Shown here piece by piece: positions 28,101 to 37,416 of a stretch of 64,000 nt of DNA. The translations under genes and the position numbers were made by a program. Every line of letters begins with the position of its first letter. Position 1 is the stretch's first letter. The DNA is from Mycolicibacter engbaekii (lineage in GTDB: Bacteria > Actinomycetota > Actinomycetes > Mycobacteriales > Mycobacteriaceae), in the NCBI RefSeq assembly GCF_002101585.1, contig NZ_LQOT01000043.1, forward strand, positions 41,776-105,775. Reading direction: 5' to 3'. Below the pieces are notes generated by a model that saw only the letters and a program-made list of their open reading frames with translations, was not told the DNA's origin and did not search any database.

Positions 28101-28433
28101 CGCCGCGGCAGCGGCACCGTCTGCTCCCGAGCCGGGTTCGGTGGGCATCAGTCCGGCACCGGCCAGCCGCGCCAGCCGGGAGCGGACCCGGCGCAGCAGC
28201 TGGCCGGCGGCCTTGCGGGTGAAGGTCAGCCCCAGGACCTGGCCGGGGTCGGCGTAGCCGTTGGCGACCAGCCACACCACCCGGGCGGCCATCGTCTCCG
28301 TCTTGCCGGCGCCCGCGCCGGCGATCACCACCAGGGGGCCCGGCGGCGCGGCGATCACGGCGGCCTGTTCCTCGGTGGGCTGGTGCAGTCCGAGCGCGGC
28401 CGCCAGTTCGCCGGGCTCATAGCGGGTTGTCAT
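25116..28433 (-). CDS. adnB: AdnB subunit of the AdnAB helicase-nuclease
   Basis: A 1105-residue UvrD-like motor with a C-terminal RecB-family nuclease. Walker A is VIAGAGAGKTET near residue 35, Walker B LLDEYQDTGHAQR, and the helicase motif GDPIQSIYGWRGA. The nuclease signature at the C-terminus is VVDWKTG followed by QLGVYRLAW. AdnAB is the mycobacterial heterodimer that unwinds and resects double-strand breaks. The ATG at 28433 overlaps the adnA stop by four bases (ATGA), so the two subunits are co-translated. The open frame extends to 28997 but that part lies inside adnA. Confidence 0.95.
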   Translation of the reverse strand: MTTRYEPGELAAALGLHQPTEEQAAVIAAPPGPLVVIAGAGAGKTETMAARVVWLVANGYADPGQVLGLTFTRKAAGQLLRRVRSRLARLAGAGLMPTEPGSGADGAAAAAAPVVSTYHAFAGALLREHGLLLGIEPDTRLLTETGLWQMAFDVVSSYPGELRTDRDPAAVTAMVLRLAGQLAEHLVDTDALRHTHGELERLVHTLPPGPRQRAEPNQTLLKMLDIQTERAELVPLIDALHQRMRAERAMDFGAQMSTAARLAQSNETVGARLRATYRVVLLDEYQDTGHAQRIALSSLFGGGADDDLALTAVGDPIQSIYGWRGASATNLPRFATDFPLSDGSPAPTLELRTSWRNPPEVLHLANEISQEARRRSVTVQSLRPRPAAPPGDVRVALLGDVAAEVQWVAEALQQRYGKAAAEGVAPPTAAVLVRRNADAAPLAEAIRARGVPVEVVGLAGLLSIPEVADLVAMLRLIQEPTAGAAALRVLSGSRWRLGAADIAALWRRAAELARPEVASAPASAAEIAAGAGSDIDAPCLADALADPGPAQRYSTTGYRRIIALGEELTMLRSHLWHPLPDLVAEVRRVLGLDCEVIAAQPVAAGASGTEQLDAFADVVAGYAEAMAKPAPGQGGLSSWGPGPGGGGALAGLLAYLDAAAVVENGLAPAAPAVAADRVQILTVHAAKGLEWQVVAVPHLVSRVFPSTASRRSWLSDVGELPPLLRGDRAQPGTEIVEGVPLLDTGAVTHRKQLTDAISEHQRRLDQRRVDEERRLLYVAVTRAEDTLLVSGHHWGMGETKPRGPSAFLDEIKAVIDESAAAGAPCGVIEHWAQEPAAGEQNPLCATAAEGIWPADPLAGRRGGVERGAALVAAALRDGEPHDDDSPWAADVEALLAERSAAATRHAGVLPGQLSVSGLVELSRDPAGAGQRLSRRLPARPDPHALLGTAFHDWVQRLFGAERLFELEDLPGAADADTARADAQELARLQEAFLDSAWAARSPVAVEVPFEMAIGSRVVRGRIDAVFADPDGGVTVVDWKTGAAPDGPEARRHAAVQLGVYRLAWAAMTGCPEAQVRAAFHYVRSGTTVVPDDLPELAELAALLTD

Positions 28434-31400
28434 GCGCCGCAGCCTCCGTCGTGGGCCGGGCAGATCGGCCGGACCGGGCAGTGCCGGCACCCGTCGTTGA
28501 CCCGGGCGGTGAACGTCGGCCCGGCGGTGGCCGCAGCCGCCTGTGCGATGCGCTCCCGCCATTGGTCGCCGGTTTCGGGCGTCAGCGGGTCCTGCTCGCG
28601 CTCGGTGGCTCCCGCCGCCCCGGGTTTGGCCGGATAGACCAGCCGGGCTCCGCCGGGCTGCTCGTCCGCCCCGATCAGACCGGCTTCCACGGCCAGCTGA
28701 TACACGGCGAGCTGTGCGTGTTGTTGTGCGTCGTCCTTGCCCGCCGGGGTCTTGGCGGTCTTGACGTCGACGACCACCAGTCGCCCGGCGGCGTCGCGCT
28801 CGACCCGGTCGATGCGGCCGCGCAACCGCACGCCGTCGCCGGCGTCGATCACGCCGTCGAAGGCCACCTCGGTTCCGACTTCGGTGAGTTCGCCCCGGGT
28901 CTGGGCTCGCCACTGCAGGAACGTCTCGATCATGGCGCGATGCCGGTCGTGTTCGTTGGCCGAATACCACGGCGAGGCGAACGGAAGCTCCTGCCATGCC
29001 CGGTCGAGCTCGGCGAGCAGCTGCTGCGGACTGTCGCCGGATTGCGCGACCAGAGCGTGAATCATCGATCCGATCGTCGAACGCAGATCGCGGCCGTCGG
29101 TGCCGCCGTGGCGTTCGGCCATCCAGCGCAGCGGACAGTCCAGCAGGCTCTGCAGAGCCGAGGGAGACAGCGTGACCGGGCCGGCACCCGGTTGCCGTAG
29201 CGGCTCCTCGGTGCTCACCGGCGCCAGGCCGTACCAGCTCTGCGGGTCCGCGCCGGGCACGCCCGCCCTGGCAAGCCTCGCCAATTGCCTTGCCGCGTCA
29301 GCTCGTTCGGCATCGCTGACGATGTCTTCCGGCGCGCAGACCACGGCACGCAGTCGGCCCACCAGTCCCGCGGCCGACAGCACCGGCGGGGCCAGGACCG
29401 GCGACACCGGCGACGCAGGAGCATCCGCGGTGGCGCAGGCCGCCAGTTCGGTGAAGAACTCCGACGGGATCTGTTCCTCGTCGCCGCCGTCGCCGTCGCC
29501 GTCGACGGCGGTGATCACCAGCCGGCGCCGCGCCCGGCCCAGGGCGGACACCAGCAGCCTCCGCTCCTCGGCAAGCAGCGGAGCCCGGGCCGAGACCTCT
29601 TCACCGAACCCGTGCAGGGTGTCCAGGAGGCGCTGGGTTCCCAGCACACCGCCACGCGGAACGGTGTTGGGCCACAGCCCTTCCTGCACACCGGCGATGA
29701 CCACCAGATCCCATTCGCGGCCGAGCGCGGCATGCGCGCTGAGCACGGCGACGGCCTCCATGCCCGCCGCGGGAGTTTCGGTCCGCGGTGCGGCCAGCTG
29801 CATGGCCGTGACGTACTCGACGAGCCCGGCCACGGTGGCGCCCGCGGTGCGCGCCACGTACTGCTCGGCGAGCTCGAACAGGGCGGTCACCGCCTCCAAA
29901 TCGCGGTCGGCCTGCGCGCCGGCCGGGCCGCCGCGCTCGACCGCCGCCAGCCAGCGTTGCTGCAGGCCCGACCGATTCCACGCCTGCCACAGCGTGTGGT
30001 GTGGGTCGCGGCCCTCGGCGTGGCTGCGGGCCGCGGCCTGCAGCACCGCACGAACCCGGCGCAGCGCGCGGCTCTGCGCGGCCGGCAGCTCGCCGGGCGG
30101 CCCGGTCAACACCGCCGCCAGGCGGTCGTCGGGGTCGGCCGCCGCATCCGGGCGGGCCGTACTGCGGCGCAACGTGCGTTGCAGCTGGCGCAGCGAGATC
30201 GGGTCCACCCGGCCGATGGGCCCGCTGAGCAGACTCAGCGCGCGGGAACCGTCCACACCGTCGGCGGTGCACTGCAGCACGGTGATCAGCGCCGCCACCG
30301 CCGGCTGCTGGGCCAGCAACGCACCGCTGGCCGGTACCGTGACCGGCACGCCCGCGGCTGCCAGGGTGCGCGGCAGGCGCATGGCCGCCCGCGGCACCGA
30401 CCGCACGATCACCGCCATCTGCGACCAGGGCACGCCGTCGATAAGGTGGGCGCGCCGCAGAATGTCGGCGATCAGCGTCGCCTCGGCCTGGCCGGTGCCC
30501 GCGGGGTGCACACTCACCGCCCCGCCATCGGGCCCCGTGCCCTGCAACCCGCGGCATGCGCCGGCACCGGGCAGTCGCCCGGCGACGGCGCGCACCGCCC
30601 GGGCCACCGCCGGGGCGCATCGGTAGGAGGTCGTCAGCGTCACCACCGGGGCCTGCGCTCCGCCAGGCTGTAGGTCATCGGCCAACAAGACGGTGGGCTC
30701 GGCACCCCGGAATCCGAACACCGCCTGATCCGGGTCCCCGGCGATCACCGTCCGCTGCACGCCGGCGGCGAGCACCCGCACCAGCCGGGCCGCCTGCGGG
30801 TCGAGTTGCTGCGCGTCGTCGACCAGCAACAACCGGATCCGGCTGCGCTCCTCGATGAGCAGGTCCGGGTCGGTGGCGAAGGCCTCCAGCGCCGCCCCGA
30901 CCAATTCCGCCGCTCCCAGCGCCGGCGTGGTCGCCTGGGGCGCCGCGGTACCGACCGCGGCCCGCAGCAACATCACCTGCTCGTACTGCTGGGCGAACCG
31001 GCCCGCGGCGCTCCACTCCGGGCGGCGGAACCGCCGGCCCAATCGGGTCAGATCCGCCGGGTCCACGCCCCGTTCGGCGCAGCGCGCCATCAGATCCCGC
31101 AGTTCGGTGGCAAAGCCGTCGGTGGCCAGGGCAGCATGCAACGACGGCGGCCAGGCCCCGGCGCCGTCGCCGGCGAGCAGTTCGCGGATGGCGCTGTCCT
31201 GTTCGGCCCCGGTGACCAGCCGCGGTGGGGTGGCCTCTGCCCGCTTCGCGGCGCGTTGCAGCACCGCGAAGGCGTAGCCGTGCACGGTGCGCACCAGCGG
31301 TTCCCGGATGGCCCGGCCCGCCGCGGGCCCCCCGGCGGCCAGCAACGCCGCGGTCAGCGCTCCCCGGTCGCTGGCGGGAAGCCGGCCCGAGCCGGTCAGC

Positions 31401-31570
31401 AGCAGCACCGAATTCGGGTCGGCGCCCGCGGCGACGTGCGCGGTGGCCACCTCCACGAGCAGGCTGGTCTTGCCGGTGCCCGGACCACCGCGCACCTGCA
31501 AGACGCCACGCGCGCCCGGATTCAGCGCCGCGGCGACCTGCGCGGCATCGGATCCCCAGTGCTGTGGCAT
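28430..31570 (-). CDS. adnA: AdnA subunit of the AdnAB helicase-nuclease
   Basis: A 1046-residue UvrD-like ATPase and RecB-type nuclease. Walker A is VRGGPGTGKTSLL (about residue 30), Walker B LLVDDAQQLD, the Q/ATP motif AGDPDQAVFGFRGA, and the nuclease motif VVDVKTAK with QLAVYQLA. Four cysteines near the end (CRHCPVRPIC and GCGA) could hold an iron-sulfur cluster as in AddB. The start MPQHWGSDAAQ at 31570 gives the usual subunit length; longer frames upstream run over the divergent lipV. The adnA-adnB order and overlap are conserved. Confidence 0.95.
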   Translation of the reverse strand: MPQHWGSDAAQVAAALNPGARGVLQVRGGPGTGKTSLLVEVATAHVAAGADPNSVLLLTGSGRLPASDRGALTAALLAAGGPAAGRAIREPLVRTVHGYAFAVLQRAAKRAEATPPRLVTGAEQDSAIRELLAGDGAGAWPPSLHAALATDGFATELRDLMARCAERGVDPADLTRLGRRFRRPEWSAAGRFAQQYEQVMLLRAAVGTAAPQATTPALGAAELVGAALEAFATDPDLLIEERSRIRLLLVDDAQQLDPQAARLVRVLAAGVQRTVIAGDPDQAVFGFRGAEPTVLLADDLQPGGAQAPVVTLTTSYRCAPAVARAVRAVAGRLPGAGACRGLQGTGPDGGAVSVHPAGTGQAEATLIADILRRAHLIDGVPWSQMAVIVRSVPRAAMRLPRTLAAAGVPVTVPASGALLAQQPAVAALITVLQCTADGVDGSRALSLLSGPIGRVDPISLRQLQRTLRRSTARPDAAADPDDRLAAVLTGPPGELPAAQSRALRRVRAVLQAAARSHAEGRDPHHTLWQAWNRSGLQQRWLAAVERGGPAGAQADRDLEAVTALFELAEQYVARTAGATVAGLVEYVTAMQLAAPRTETPAAGMEAVAVLSAHAALGREWDLVVIAGVQEGLWPNTVPRGGVLGTQRLLDTLHGFGEEVSARAPLLAEERRLLVSALGRARRRLVITAVDGDGDGGDEEQIPSEFFTELAACATADAPASPVSPVLAPPVLSAAGLVGRLRAVVCAPEDIVSDAERADAARQLARLARAGVPGADPQSWYGLAPVSTEEPLRQPGAGPVTLSPSALQSLLDCPLRWMAERHGGTDGRDLRSTIGSMIHALVAQSGDSPQQLLAELDRAWQELPFASPWYSANEHDRHRAMIETFLQWRAQTRGELTEVGTEVAFDGVIDAGDGVRLRGRIDRVERDAAGRLVVVDVKTAKTPAGKDDAQQHAQLAVYQLAVEAGLIGADEQPGGARLVYPAKPGAAGATEREQDPLTPETGDQWRERIAQAAAATAGPTFTARVNDGCRHCPVRPICPAHDGGCGA

Positions 31571-31627
31571 GCCGCTATGAGAGCACTGCCCTCTGACAAG
31601 TGCGGGCGCGGCTGGCACCATCGACGG

Positions 31628-32416
31628 GTGAATCCCGATCATCGACTCCATGTGCACCGCTACGGCCCGGCCGGCCCGGTGGGGCTGCTGGCGATCCACG
31701 GCCTGACCGGTCACGGGGCGCGCTGGCGATATGTGGCCGGGCATCTTCCCGACGTCGCCGTCGCCGCGCCGGACCTGATCGGCCATGGGCATTCGTCGTG
31801 GGCGGCCCCGTGGACCATCGACGCCAACGTCGCCGCGCTGGCGGCGCTGCTGGAGCGCACCGCGGCCGGCCCGGTTCCGGTGGTGGCGCATTCCTTCGGC
31901 GGCGCGATAGCGCTGCAGCTGGCCGCGGCACGGCCCGACCTGGTCGACACGCTGACCCTGCTGGACCCGGCGGCCGGCCTCGACGGCGAGTGGATGGCGA
32001 CGATCGCGGCCGCGATGCTGGCCTCGCCCGACTACCCCGATCCCGCCGAGGCGCGCGCCGAGAAGGAGCACGGCGCGTGGGCCGATGTGGATCCCGCTCG
32101 CCTCGACGACGAACTCGAGGCGCATCTGGTCACGCTGCCGGGCGGCCGCGTCGGCTGGCGGATCAGCGTTCCCGCGGTGATGGCCTACTGGAGCGAGCTG
32201 GCCCGCCCCGTCGTGGTTCCCCCGGCGACGCCGACCACGCTGGTGCGGGCCACCCGCACCTCGCCGCCCTACGTCCAACAGCCCTTGATCGATGCGTTGC
32301 GCGAGCGGCCGGGCGCGAAGTTCGAGCTGGTGGACTTCGACTGCAATCACATGGTGGACCAGGCCCGCCCGGCCGAGGCCGCCGCCGTGATCCGCGCCCA
32401 GCTGGCGCACCGCTAG
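31628..32416 (+). CDS. lipV: Alpha/beta-hydrolase LipV
   Basis: A 262-residue alpha/beta-hydrolase. The nucleophile elbow is AHSFGG (Ser), the oxyanion region LAIHGLTGHGARW, and the acid and histidine positions are likely the late Asp and the H in NHMVDQ. The text resembles mycobacterial LipV (Rv3203), an esterase/lipase-family protein with unknown natural substrate. The GTG start at 31628 gives VNPDHRLHVHRYGP. It is divergent from adnA (57 bases) and followed 11 bases later by the alkyltransferase-like gene, with GGAGG immediately after its stop. Confidence 0.88.
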   Translation: MNPDHRLHVHRYGPAGPVGLLAIHGLTGHGARWRYVAGHLPDVAVAAPDLIGHGHSSWAAPWTIDANVAALAALLERTAAGPVPVVAHSFGGAIALQLAAARPDLVDTLTLLDPAAGLDGEWMATIAAAMLASPDYPDPAEARAEKEHGAWADVDPARLDDELEAHLVTLPGGRVGWRISVPAVMAYWSELARPVVVPPATPTTLVRATRTSPPYVQQPLIDALRERPGAKFELVDFDCNHMVDQARPAEAAAVIRAQLAHR

Positions 32417-32427
32417 GAGGCCGGGCC

Positions 32428-32721
32428 GTGGCGGTCACCGACGACCAGGTCGAGCTGGTACGGGCCCTGATCGCCGGCGTGCCGGCCGGCCGCGTCACCA
32501 CCTACGGCGATGTCGCCTGCGCGGCGGGGCTTTCCAGTCCCCGCATCGTGGGCTGGATTCTGCGGACCGACGGCGCCGACCTGCCCTGGCACCGGGTGGT
32601 TCCGGCGTCGGGCCGGCCGTCGGCGCCCCGGAGCGCCGAACAACTGGAGCGTCTTCGCGCCGAAGGAGTGCCGGCGGTGGACGGCAAAGTCGATCTGCGT
32701 GCGCGGCGACATCGGTTCTGA
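32428..32721 (+). CDS. Alkyltransferase-like protein (MGMT family without active cysteine, Rv3204 type)
   Basis: A 97-residue protein with the DNA-binding domain of O6-alkylguanine-DNA alkyltransferase. The active-site PCHR motif is replaced by PWHRVV: the cysteine is a tryptophan. That makes it an alkyltransferase-like (ATL) protein, which binds O6-alkylguanine and recruits nucleotide-excision repair but cannot transfer the alkyl group. The helix-turn-helix-like part is VPAGRVTTYGDVACAAGL and SPRIVGWIL. The GTG start at 32428 has TAGGAGG seven bases upstream, and it is probably co-transcribed with lipV. Confidence 0.9.
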   Translation: MAVTDDQVELVRALIAGVPAGRVTTYGDVACAAGLSSPRIVGWILRTDGADLPWHRVVPASGRPSAPRSAEQLERLRAEGVPAVDGKVDLRARRHRF

Positions 32722-32740
32722 CGGCGCCACTTTCACCGAG

Positions 32741-32788
32741 CGTGTACTCAGCCCGAAAGACTGGCCGAAATCCCGACCTGAGTACACG
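32741..32788. repeat. 11-bp inverted repeat between convergent genes
   Basis: CGTGTACTCAG (32741-32751) and CTGAGTACACG (32778-32788) are perfect inverted copies 26 bases apart, in the 105-base gap between the ATL gene and the convergent kinase-like gene. There is no T-run. It could be a bidirectional terminator, a protein-binding site or part of a dispersed repeat; I cannot tell which. Confidence 0.7.
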
Positions 32789-32826
32789 TTCGGCGCGAAC
32801 GGGCGAGCGGCGCGGGCGGCCGAACG

Positions 32827-33681
32827 CTACAGCACCAGGCGCACCAGCGCCGCGGTGCGCGCCAACCCGGGGAACGCCTCCTCGGTCGAGCGCGGATGCA
32901 GCGCATGGACGGCAAGGCGGAACATCAACGCGCGCAGCAGCATCTGCGGCCACTCGGGCAGTGTCTCCCAGCGCTCGATCAGCCCGTCGTCGGCATCGCC
33001 CCACGACAGGGCATCCACCACCACGACCCCGGCCGCCCACGACGCCGGGCGCCAGTACGGGGTGATGTCGGTGACGCCGGGAGCCGCCGCACCGGAGAAC
33101 AGCACCGTTCCGTACAGGTCGCCGTGGACCAGCTGGCTGGGACTCTTGGTGGGTTTACGCAAGGTGGCCAACTGGTTGATCAGATCGATCGACCGCTGAC
33201 CGTCCACCGAACCCGGGGCCAGCCGGGCACCGGCCTGCAGCGAGGCGAACGGCCGCTCCTCCCAGGCCGCCCGGTCCGCCGCGATGAACACGTCGACGTC
33301 GGCCCACGGCGCCACCGGCGCCTGGGTCAAAAAGCGTGGCCGCTCCAGCGGCGAGGTGGCCTCGTGCAGCCGAACCGCCGCCGACACCACCTCGTCGTGG
33401 CGGGGCTCGGGACTGCCGGCGACATAGGTGTCGGCCCGCCACCCCGACACCACATAGCGCCCATCGGTGGAACGCACCGGGCGGGCCAGGCGGATGCCGT
33501 CGGCGAACAGGGTCTCGCGCACCTTCGCCGACCACGCGGCCCGGGCATGGTCGGCGACCATCGACAGGACCACTTCACCGCACTTCCAGCCGTTCTCCCA
33601 GCCGGCCCCCAGCGGTGCGGGGTCGATGTTGCGAATCCCGAACGTCGCCAGCACATGTTCGGGCGGCGGCTCAACGGTCAC
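32827..33681 (-). CDS. Aminoglycoside-phosphotransferase-like protein, TIGR02569 type (Rv3205c)
   Basis: A 284-residue actinobacterial protein of the phosphotransferase/kinase-like fold. LVHGDLYGTVLF is the catalytic-loop-like motif (HGD), and VTDITPYWRPASWAAGVVVVDA is in the place of the metal-binding DFG-like segment. No known substrate; the family is restricted to actinobacteria. It lies opposite and convergent to the ATL gene and upstream, on the same strand, of moeZ after a repeat-containing gap. Confidence 0.85.
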   Translation of the reverse strand: MTVEPPPEHVLATFGIRNIDPAPLGAGWENGWKCGEVVLSMVADHARAAWSAKVRETLFADGIRLARPVRSTDGRYVVSGWRADTYVAGSPEPRHDEVVSAAVRLHEATSPLERPRFLTQAPVAPWADVDVFIAADRAAWEERPFASLQAGARLAPGSVDGQRSIDLINQLATLRKPTKSPSQLVHGDLYGTVLFSGAAAPGVTDITPYWRPASWAAGVVVVDALSWGDADDGLIERWETLPEWPQMLLRALMFRLAVHALHPRSTEEAFPGLARTAALVRLVL

Positions 33682-33710
33682 GCGATCAGACTAACCGCGG
33701 TGATCGCGAG

Positions 33711-33792
33711 CACGGCGGAGCCGGGCGCGGCGGGTCACCGCCATTAATCACGGGGAACGCAACCACGGCGGAGCCGGGCGCGGCGGGTCACC
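33711..33792. repeat. Two 29-bp direct repeats
   Basis: The 29-base unit beginning CACGGCGGAGCCGGGCGC and ending GCGGGTCACC occurs twice, at 33711-33739 and 33764-33792 (53-base period), between the kinase-like gene and moeZ. Only two copies are present, with no CRISPR-like regular spacers. It may be a small mycobacterial interspersed repeat. Confidence 0.75.
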
Positions 33793-33826
33793 CGGCCCGA
33801 AAGCCGCGGCTGTCCCCGCTGTGGCG

Positions 33827-35005
33827 CTAGTACATCACCATGTCGGGCTGCATCTGGTTGGCCCACGCCACAATTCCACCGCCCAGATGCACCGCGTTGG
33901 CGAATCCGGCCTCCTTCAGCACGGCCAGAACCTCCGCCGAGCGGACACCGGTCTTGCAGTAGAGCACCGACATTCGGTCCTGCGGGAACTGCGCCAGCCC
34001 CTCGCCGCTGTTGATCGTCGATTGCGGGACCAACTGCGCCCCCTCGATGCGGTTGATCGCCCACTCGCCCGGTTCCCGCACGTCGATCAGCGCCAACGGC
34101 TGCCCGGAGTCCAGCAGCTGCCGCAGCTCGACCGGGGTGATCGTGGAACCGGCGATCGCTGCGGCAGCCTCGTCGGAGACCGCGCCGCAGAACACGTCGT
34201 AGTCGACCAGCTCGGTGATCGGAGGCGTGGCGGGATCCTTGCGGATCGCGATGGTGCGGTAGCTCATCTCCAGGGCGTCATAGATCATCAGCCGGCCCAG
34301 CAGCGGCTCCCCGATGCCGGTGATCAGCTTGATCGCTTCGGTGCTCATCACCGAGCCGATCGAGGCGCACAGCACACCGAGCACACCGCCCTCGGCACAT
34401 GAGGGCACCATTCCCGGCGGCGGCGGCTCGGGGTACAGGTCGCGGTAGTTCAGTCCCCGGCCGCCCGGGGCGTTCTCCCAGAACACCGACACCTGGCCTT
34501 CGAACCGAAAGATCGATCCCCACACGTACGGCTTGCGGGCCAGGATCGCTGCGTCGTTGACCAGGTAGCGGGTGGCGAAGTTGTCGGTGCCGTCCAGGAT
34601 CAGGTCGTACTGGGAGAACAGCTCGACGGCATTGGACGCCTCCAGCCGCACCTGATGCAGCTGCACCTGCACCAGCGGGTTGATCTCGGCGATGGAGTCC
34701 CGGGCGCTTTCGGCCTTGGCCCGGCCGACGTCGGTGACGCCGTGGATGACCTGGCGCTGCAGGTTGGACTCCTCGACGACGTCGAAGTCGACGATCCCGA
34801 GCGTTCCCACCCCGGCCGCGGCCAGATACAGCAGCGTGGGCGCCCCCAGCCCGCCGGCACCGATCACCAGCACCCGGGCGTTCTTGAGCCGCCTCTGCCC
34901 CACCACGCCGACATCGGGGATGATCAGGTGCCGGCTGTAGCGCGCCACCTCATCTCGGGTCAGCTCACCGGCCGGCTCCACCAGCGGCGGCAGTGATATC
35001 GGCAC
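33827..35005 (-). CDS. moeZ: Sulfur-carrier adenylyl/sulfurtransferase MoeZ (MoeB1)
   Basis: A 392-residue fusion of an E1-like ThiF/MoeB adenylyltransferase (residues 15-265; ATP loop VLVIGAGGLGAPTLLYL, DGTDNFATRYLVND) and a C-terminal rhodanese domain (about 285-385) with the active-site cysteine in YCKTGVRS. It activates sulfur-carrier proteins such as MoaD and CysO and transfers sulfur for molybdopterin and cysteine synthesis. Zinc CxxC pairs of E. coli MoeB are not seen, as is usual for actinobacterial MoeZ. On the same strand as the metzincin-like gene at 35101. Confidence 0.95.
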   Translation of the reverse strand: MPISLPPLVEPAGELTRDEVARYSRHLIIPDVGVVGQRRLKNARVLVIGAGGLGAPTLLYLAAAGVGTLGIVDFDVVEESNLQRQVIHGVTDVGRAKAESARDSIAEINPLVQVQLHQVRLEASNAVELFSQYDLILDGTDNFATRYLVNDAAILARKPYVWGSIFRFEGQVSVFWENAPGGRGLNYRDLYPEPPPPGMVPSCAEGGVLGVLCASIGSVMSTEAIKLITGIGEPLLGRLMIYDALEMSYRTIAIRKDPATPPITELVDYDVFCGAVSDEAAAAIAGSTITPVELRQLLDSGQPLALIDVREPGEWAINRIEGAQLVPQSTINSGEGLAQFPQDRMSVLYCKTGVRSAEVLAVLKEAGFANAVHLGGGIVAWANQMQPDMVMY

Positions 35006-35100
35006 CGGGCAGTCTCCTCAACGTCGCGTCCGCCAATCACAGCAGCTGATGGGGGCAACGACAAACCGGGTGCGAAGCTTCCCCGGACGGGGGTCTTCGC

Positions 35101-36132
35101 TCAGGCGATCGGTGCGGGCCAGGGATTGAACCGGCAGGTCTTGCCGTCCGGTTTGACCCAGTCGGGGTCGAACTTCGCCGCATCGTCGTTGGACGTTCCG
35201 AAGGTCTGCTGCATCATCACCGGCGCCAGCCCGTCCTGCTTCTCGCACGGCTCATGGTGCTGATAGCCGAGGGCATGACCCACCTCGTGATTGATCAGAT
35301 ACTGCCGATAGGACCCGATGTCGCCCTGGAAGGGCACGGCTCCGCGAACCCACCGCGCCTCGTTGATGAACACCCGAGGCTCCGACCTCGCCCCATAGGA
35401 CGGGTTGTAGCAGGACGCCTCGAGCGGAATCTCGTACCCGCAGCCTTCCCGGACCGTTATCGGCGAGGTCAGCGAAATGCGGAAGTCGGGGGGGACCGGG
35501 CTGCTGCCGTCGATCCGCATGAAGCCGATCTGCGGCGCGTGCGTCCATCCCTTGGGGTTGCGCAGCGTCTGGTCGACCATCCGGGCGAATGCCTCGTCCC
35601 CGCCGAACGCGGTGGTGTCGATGCCGTTCTCCACCTCGATGGTGTAGGCGAAGACCTTCTCGGTGCCCTGGCCGAACGGCGCCTCCGTACCGGGTATGAC
35701 GCGCCACGTCATGTCACCGGCTTCGGTGAAGGGGCCGCCGTTGGGCAGCACCCCGGTCGGGAGGTTGACGTCGAATTGGGTCAGGCCACGCGGCGGTGCA
35801 CCGATGATCGAGGTGCCCGCCGATCCGATGGTCGGCGGCCCCTGCACCTGGTCGTCGGCGGCGCGGGTGCGCACGCCGGTACCGGTGACGGTCTGGTACA
35901 CCACCACGACGGTCAGAGCCATGAGCACCGGCAGCGCGTAGGCGCGCCAACCGTAGGTGGACACGAACCTGCCCAGCCAGGTCTGTTTGCGCCACTGGCG
36001 GTGCACGTCTCGGTCGGACCGCACCCGCCCGGCGCCGGCCGCCAGCGGGTCGCGCTGGGCGCGTAGCGGCTCGCGGAAGCGGTCTCGTAGCACCGGGGCT
36101 CGACCACCGCTCCGCCCCGGGTCGTAGGTCAC
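35101..36132 (-). CDS. Membrane-anchored DUF3152 protein with metzincin signature (Rv3207c type)
   Basis: A 343-residue protein: a basic cytosolic N-terminus, one transmembrane helix (ALPVLMALTVVVVYQTV, about residues 66-82), and a large extracytoplasmic domain. Near the C-terminus HEVGHALGYQHHEPC fits HExxHxxGxxH exactly, the zinc site of metzincins, and APVMMQQT downstream could be the Met-turn. Cysteines (GCGYEIP, SCYNP, HEPC, TCRFN) may form disulfides outside the cell. The GTG at 36132 was chosen because the frame upstream has no membrane signal and crosses the intergenic region. Proteolysis is inferred. Confidence 0.85.
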   Translation of the reverse strand: MTYDPGRSGGRAPVLRDRFREPLRAQRDPLAAGAGRVRSDRDVHRQWRKQTWLGRFVSTYGWRAYALPVLMALTVVVVYQTVTGTGVRTRAADDQVQGPPTIGSAGTSIIGAPPRGLTQFDVNLPTGVLPNGGPFTEAGDMTWRVIPGTEAPFGQGTEKVFAYTIEVENGIDTTAFGGDEAFARMVDQTLRNPKGWTHAPQIGFMRIDGSSPVPPDFRISLTSPITVREGCGYEIPLEASCYNPSYGARSEPRVFINEARWVRGAVPFQGDIGSYRQYLINHEVGHALGYQHHEPCEKQDGLAPVMMQQTFGTSNDDAAKFDPDWVKPDGKTCRFNPWPAPIA

Positions 36133-36267
36133 CGTCCCAGAATGGCACAGCCTGCGCGAGCTGGGACTCTTCGGCACGCCAGGAGGGGCCCCCACGAGGC
36201 CTCCGAAACGGCCTTCAACAGCCCTTTAGCGGATGTCGCTGGTGGATGCGACGGGCCCAGCGCGTAG

Positions 36268-37270
<1,003 letters not shown>

Positions 37271-37416
37271 GCCGGCCCCTTTCATTCGCGTTGGGCGTTG
37301 CTAAGCAGGCTAGTGGACGCCCGCCGGGTTGGTGCGCACCGGCTGTTCGCCCTCGGAGATACCGGGCCGGAACGCTCGCCCGGCGCCGGCGGGCGCAGCG
37401 CGACCGGCGCGGCGCG

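Noticed and set aside
26340..28637. A 765-codon frame opposite adnB, and 20461-22437 opposite uvrD2
   Set aside because: Both are antisense shadows rich in Gln/Arg/Gly; the coding strand has full helicase motifs.
28998..32410. Long upstream extensions of the adnA and adnB frames
   Set aside because: They overlap lipV or adnA and have no domain; the short starts give the known subunit sizes.
33711..33792. CRISPR array
   Set aside because: Only two repeat copies, no cas genes, and no array elsewhere in the window.
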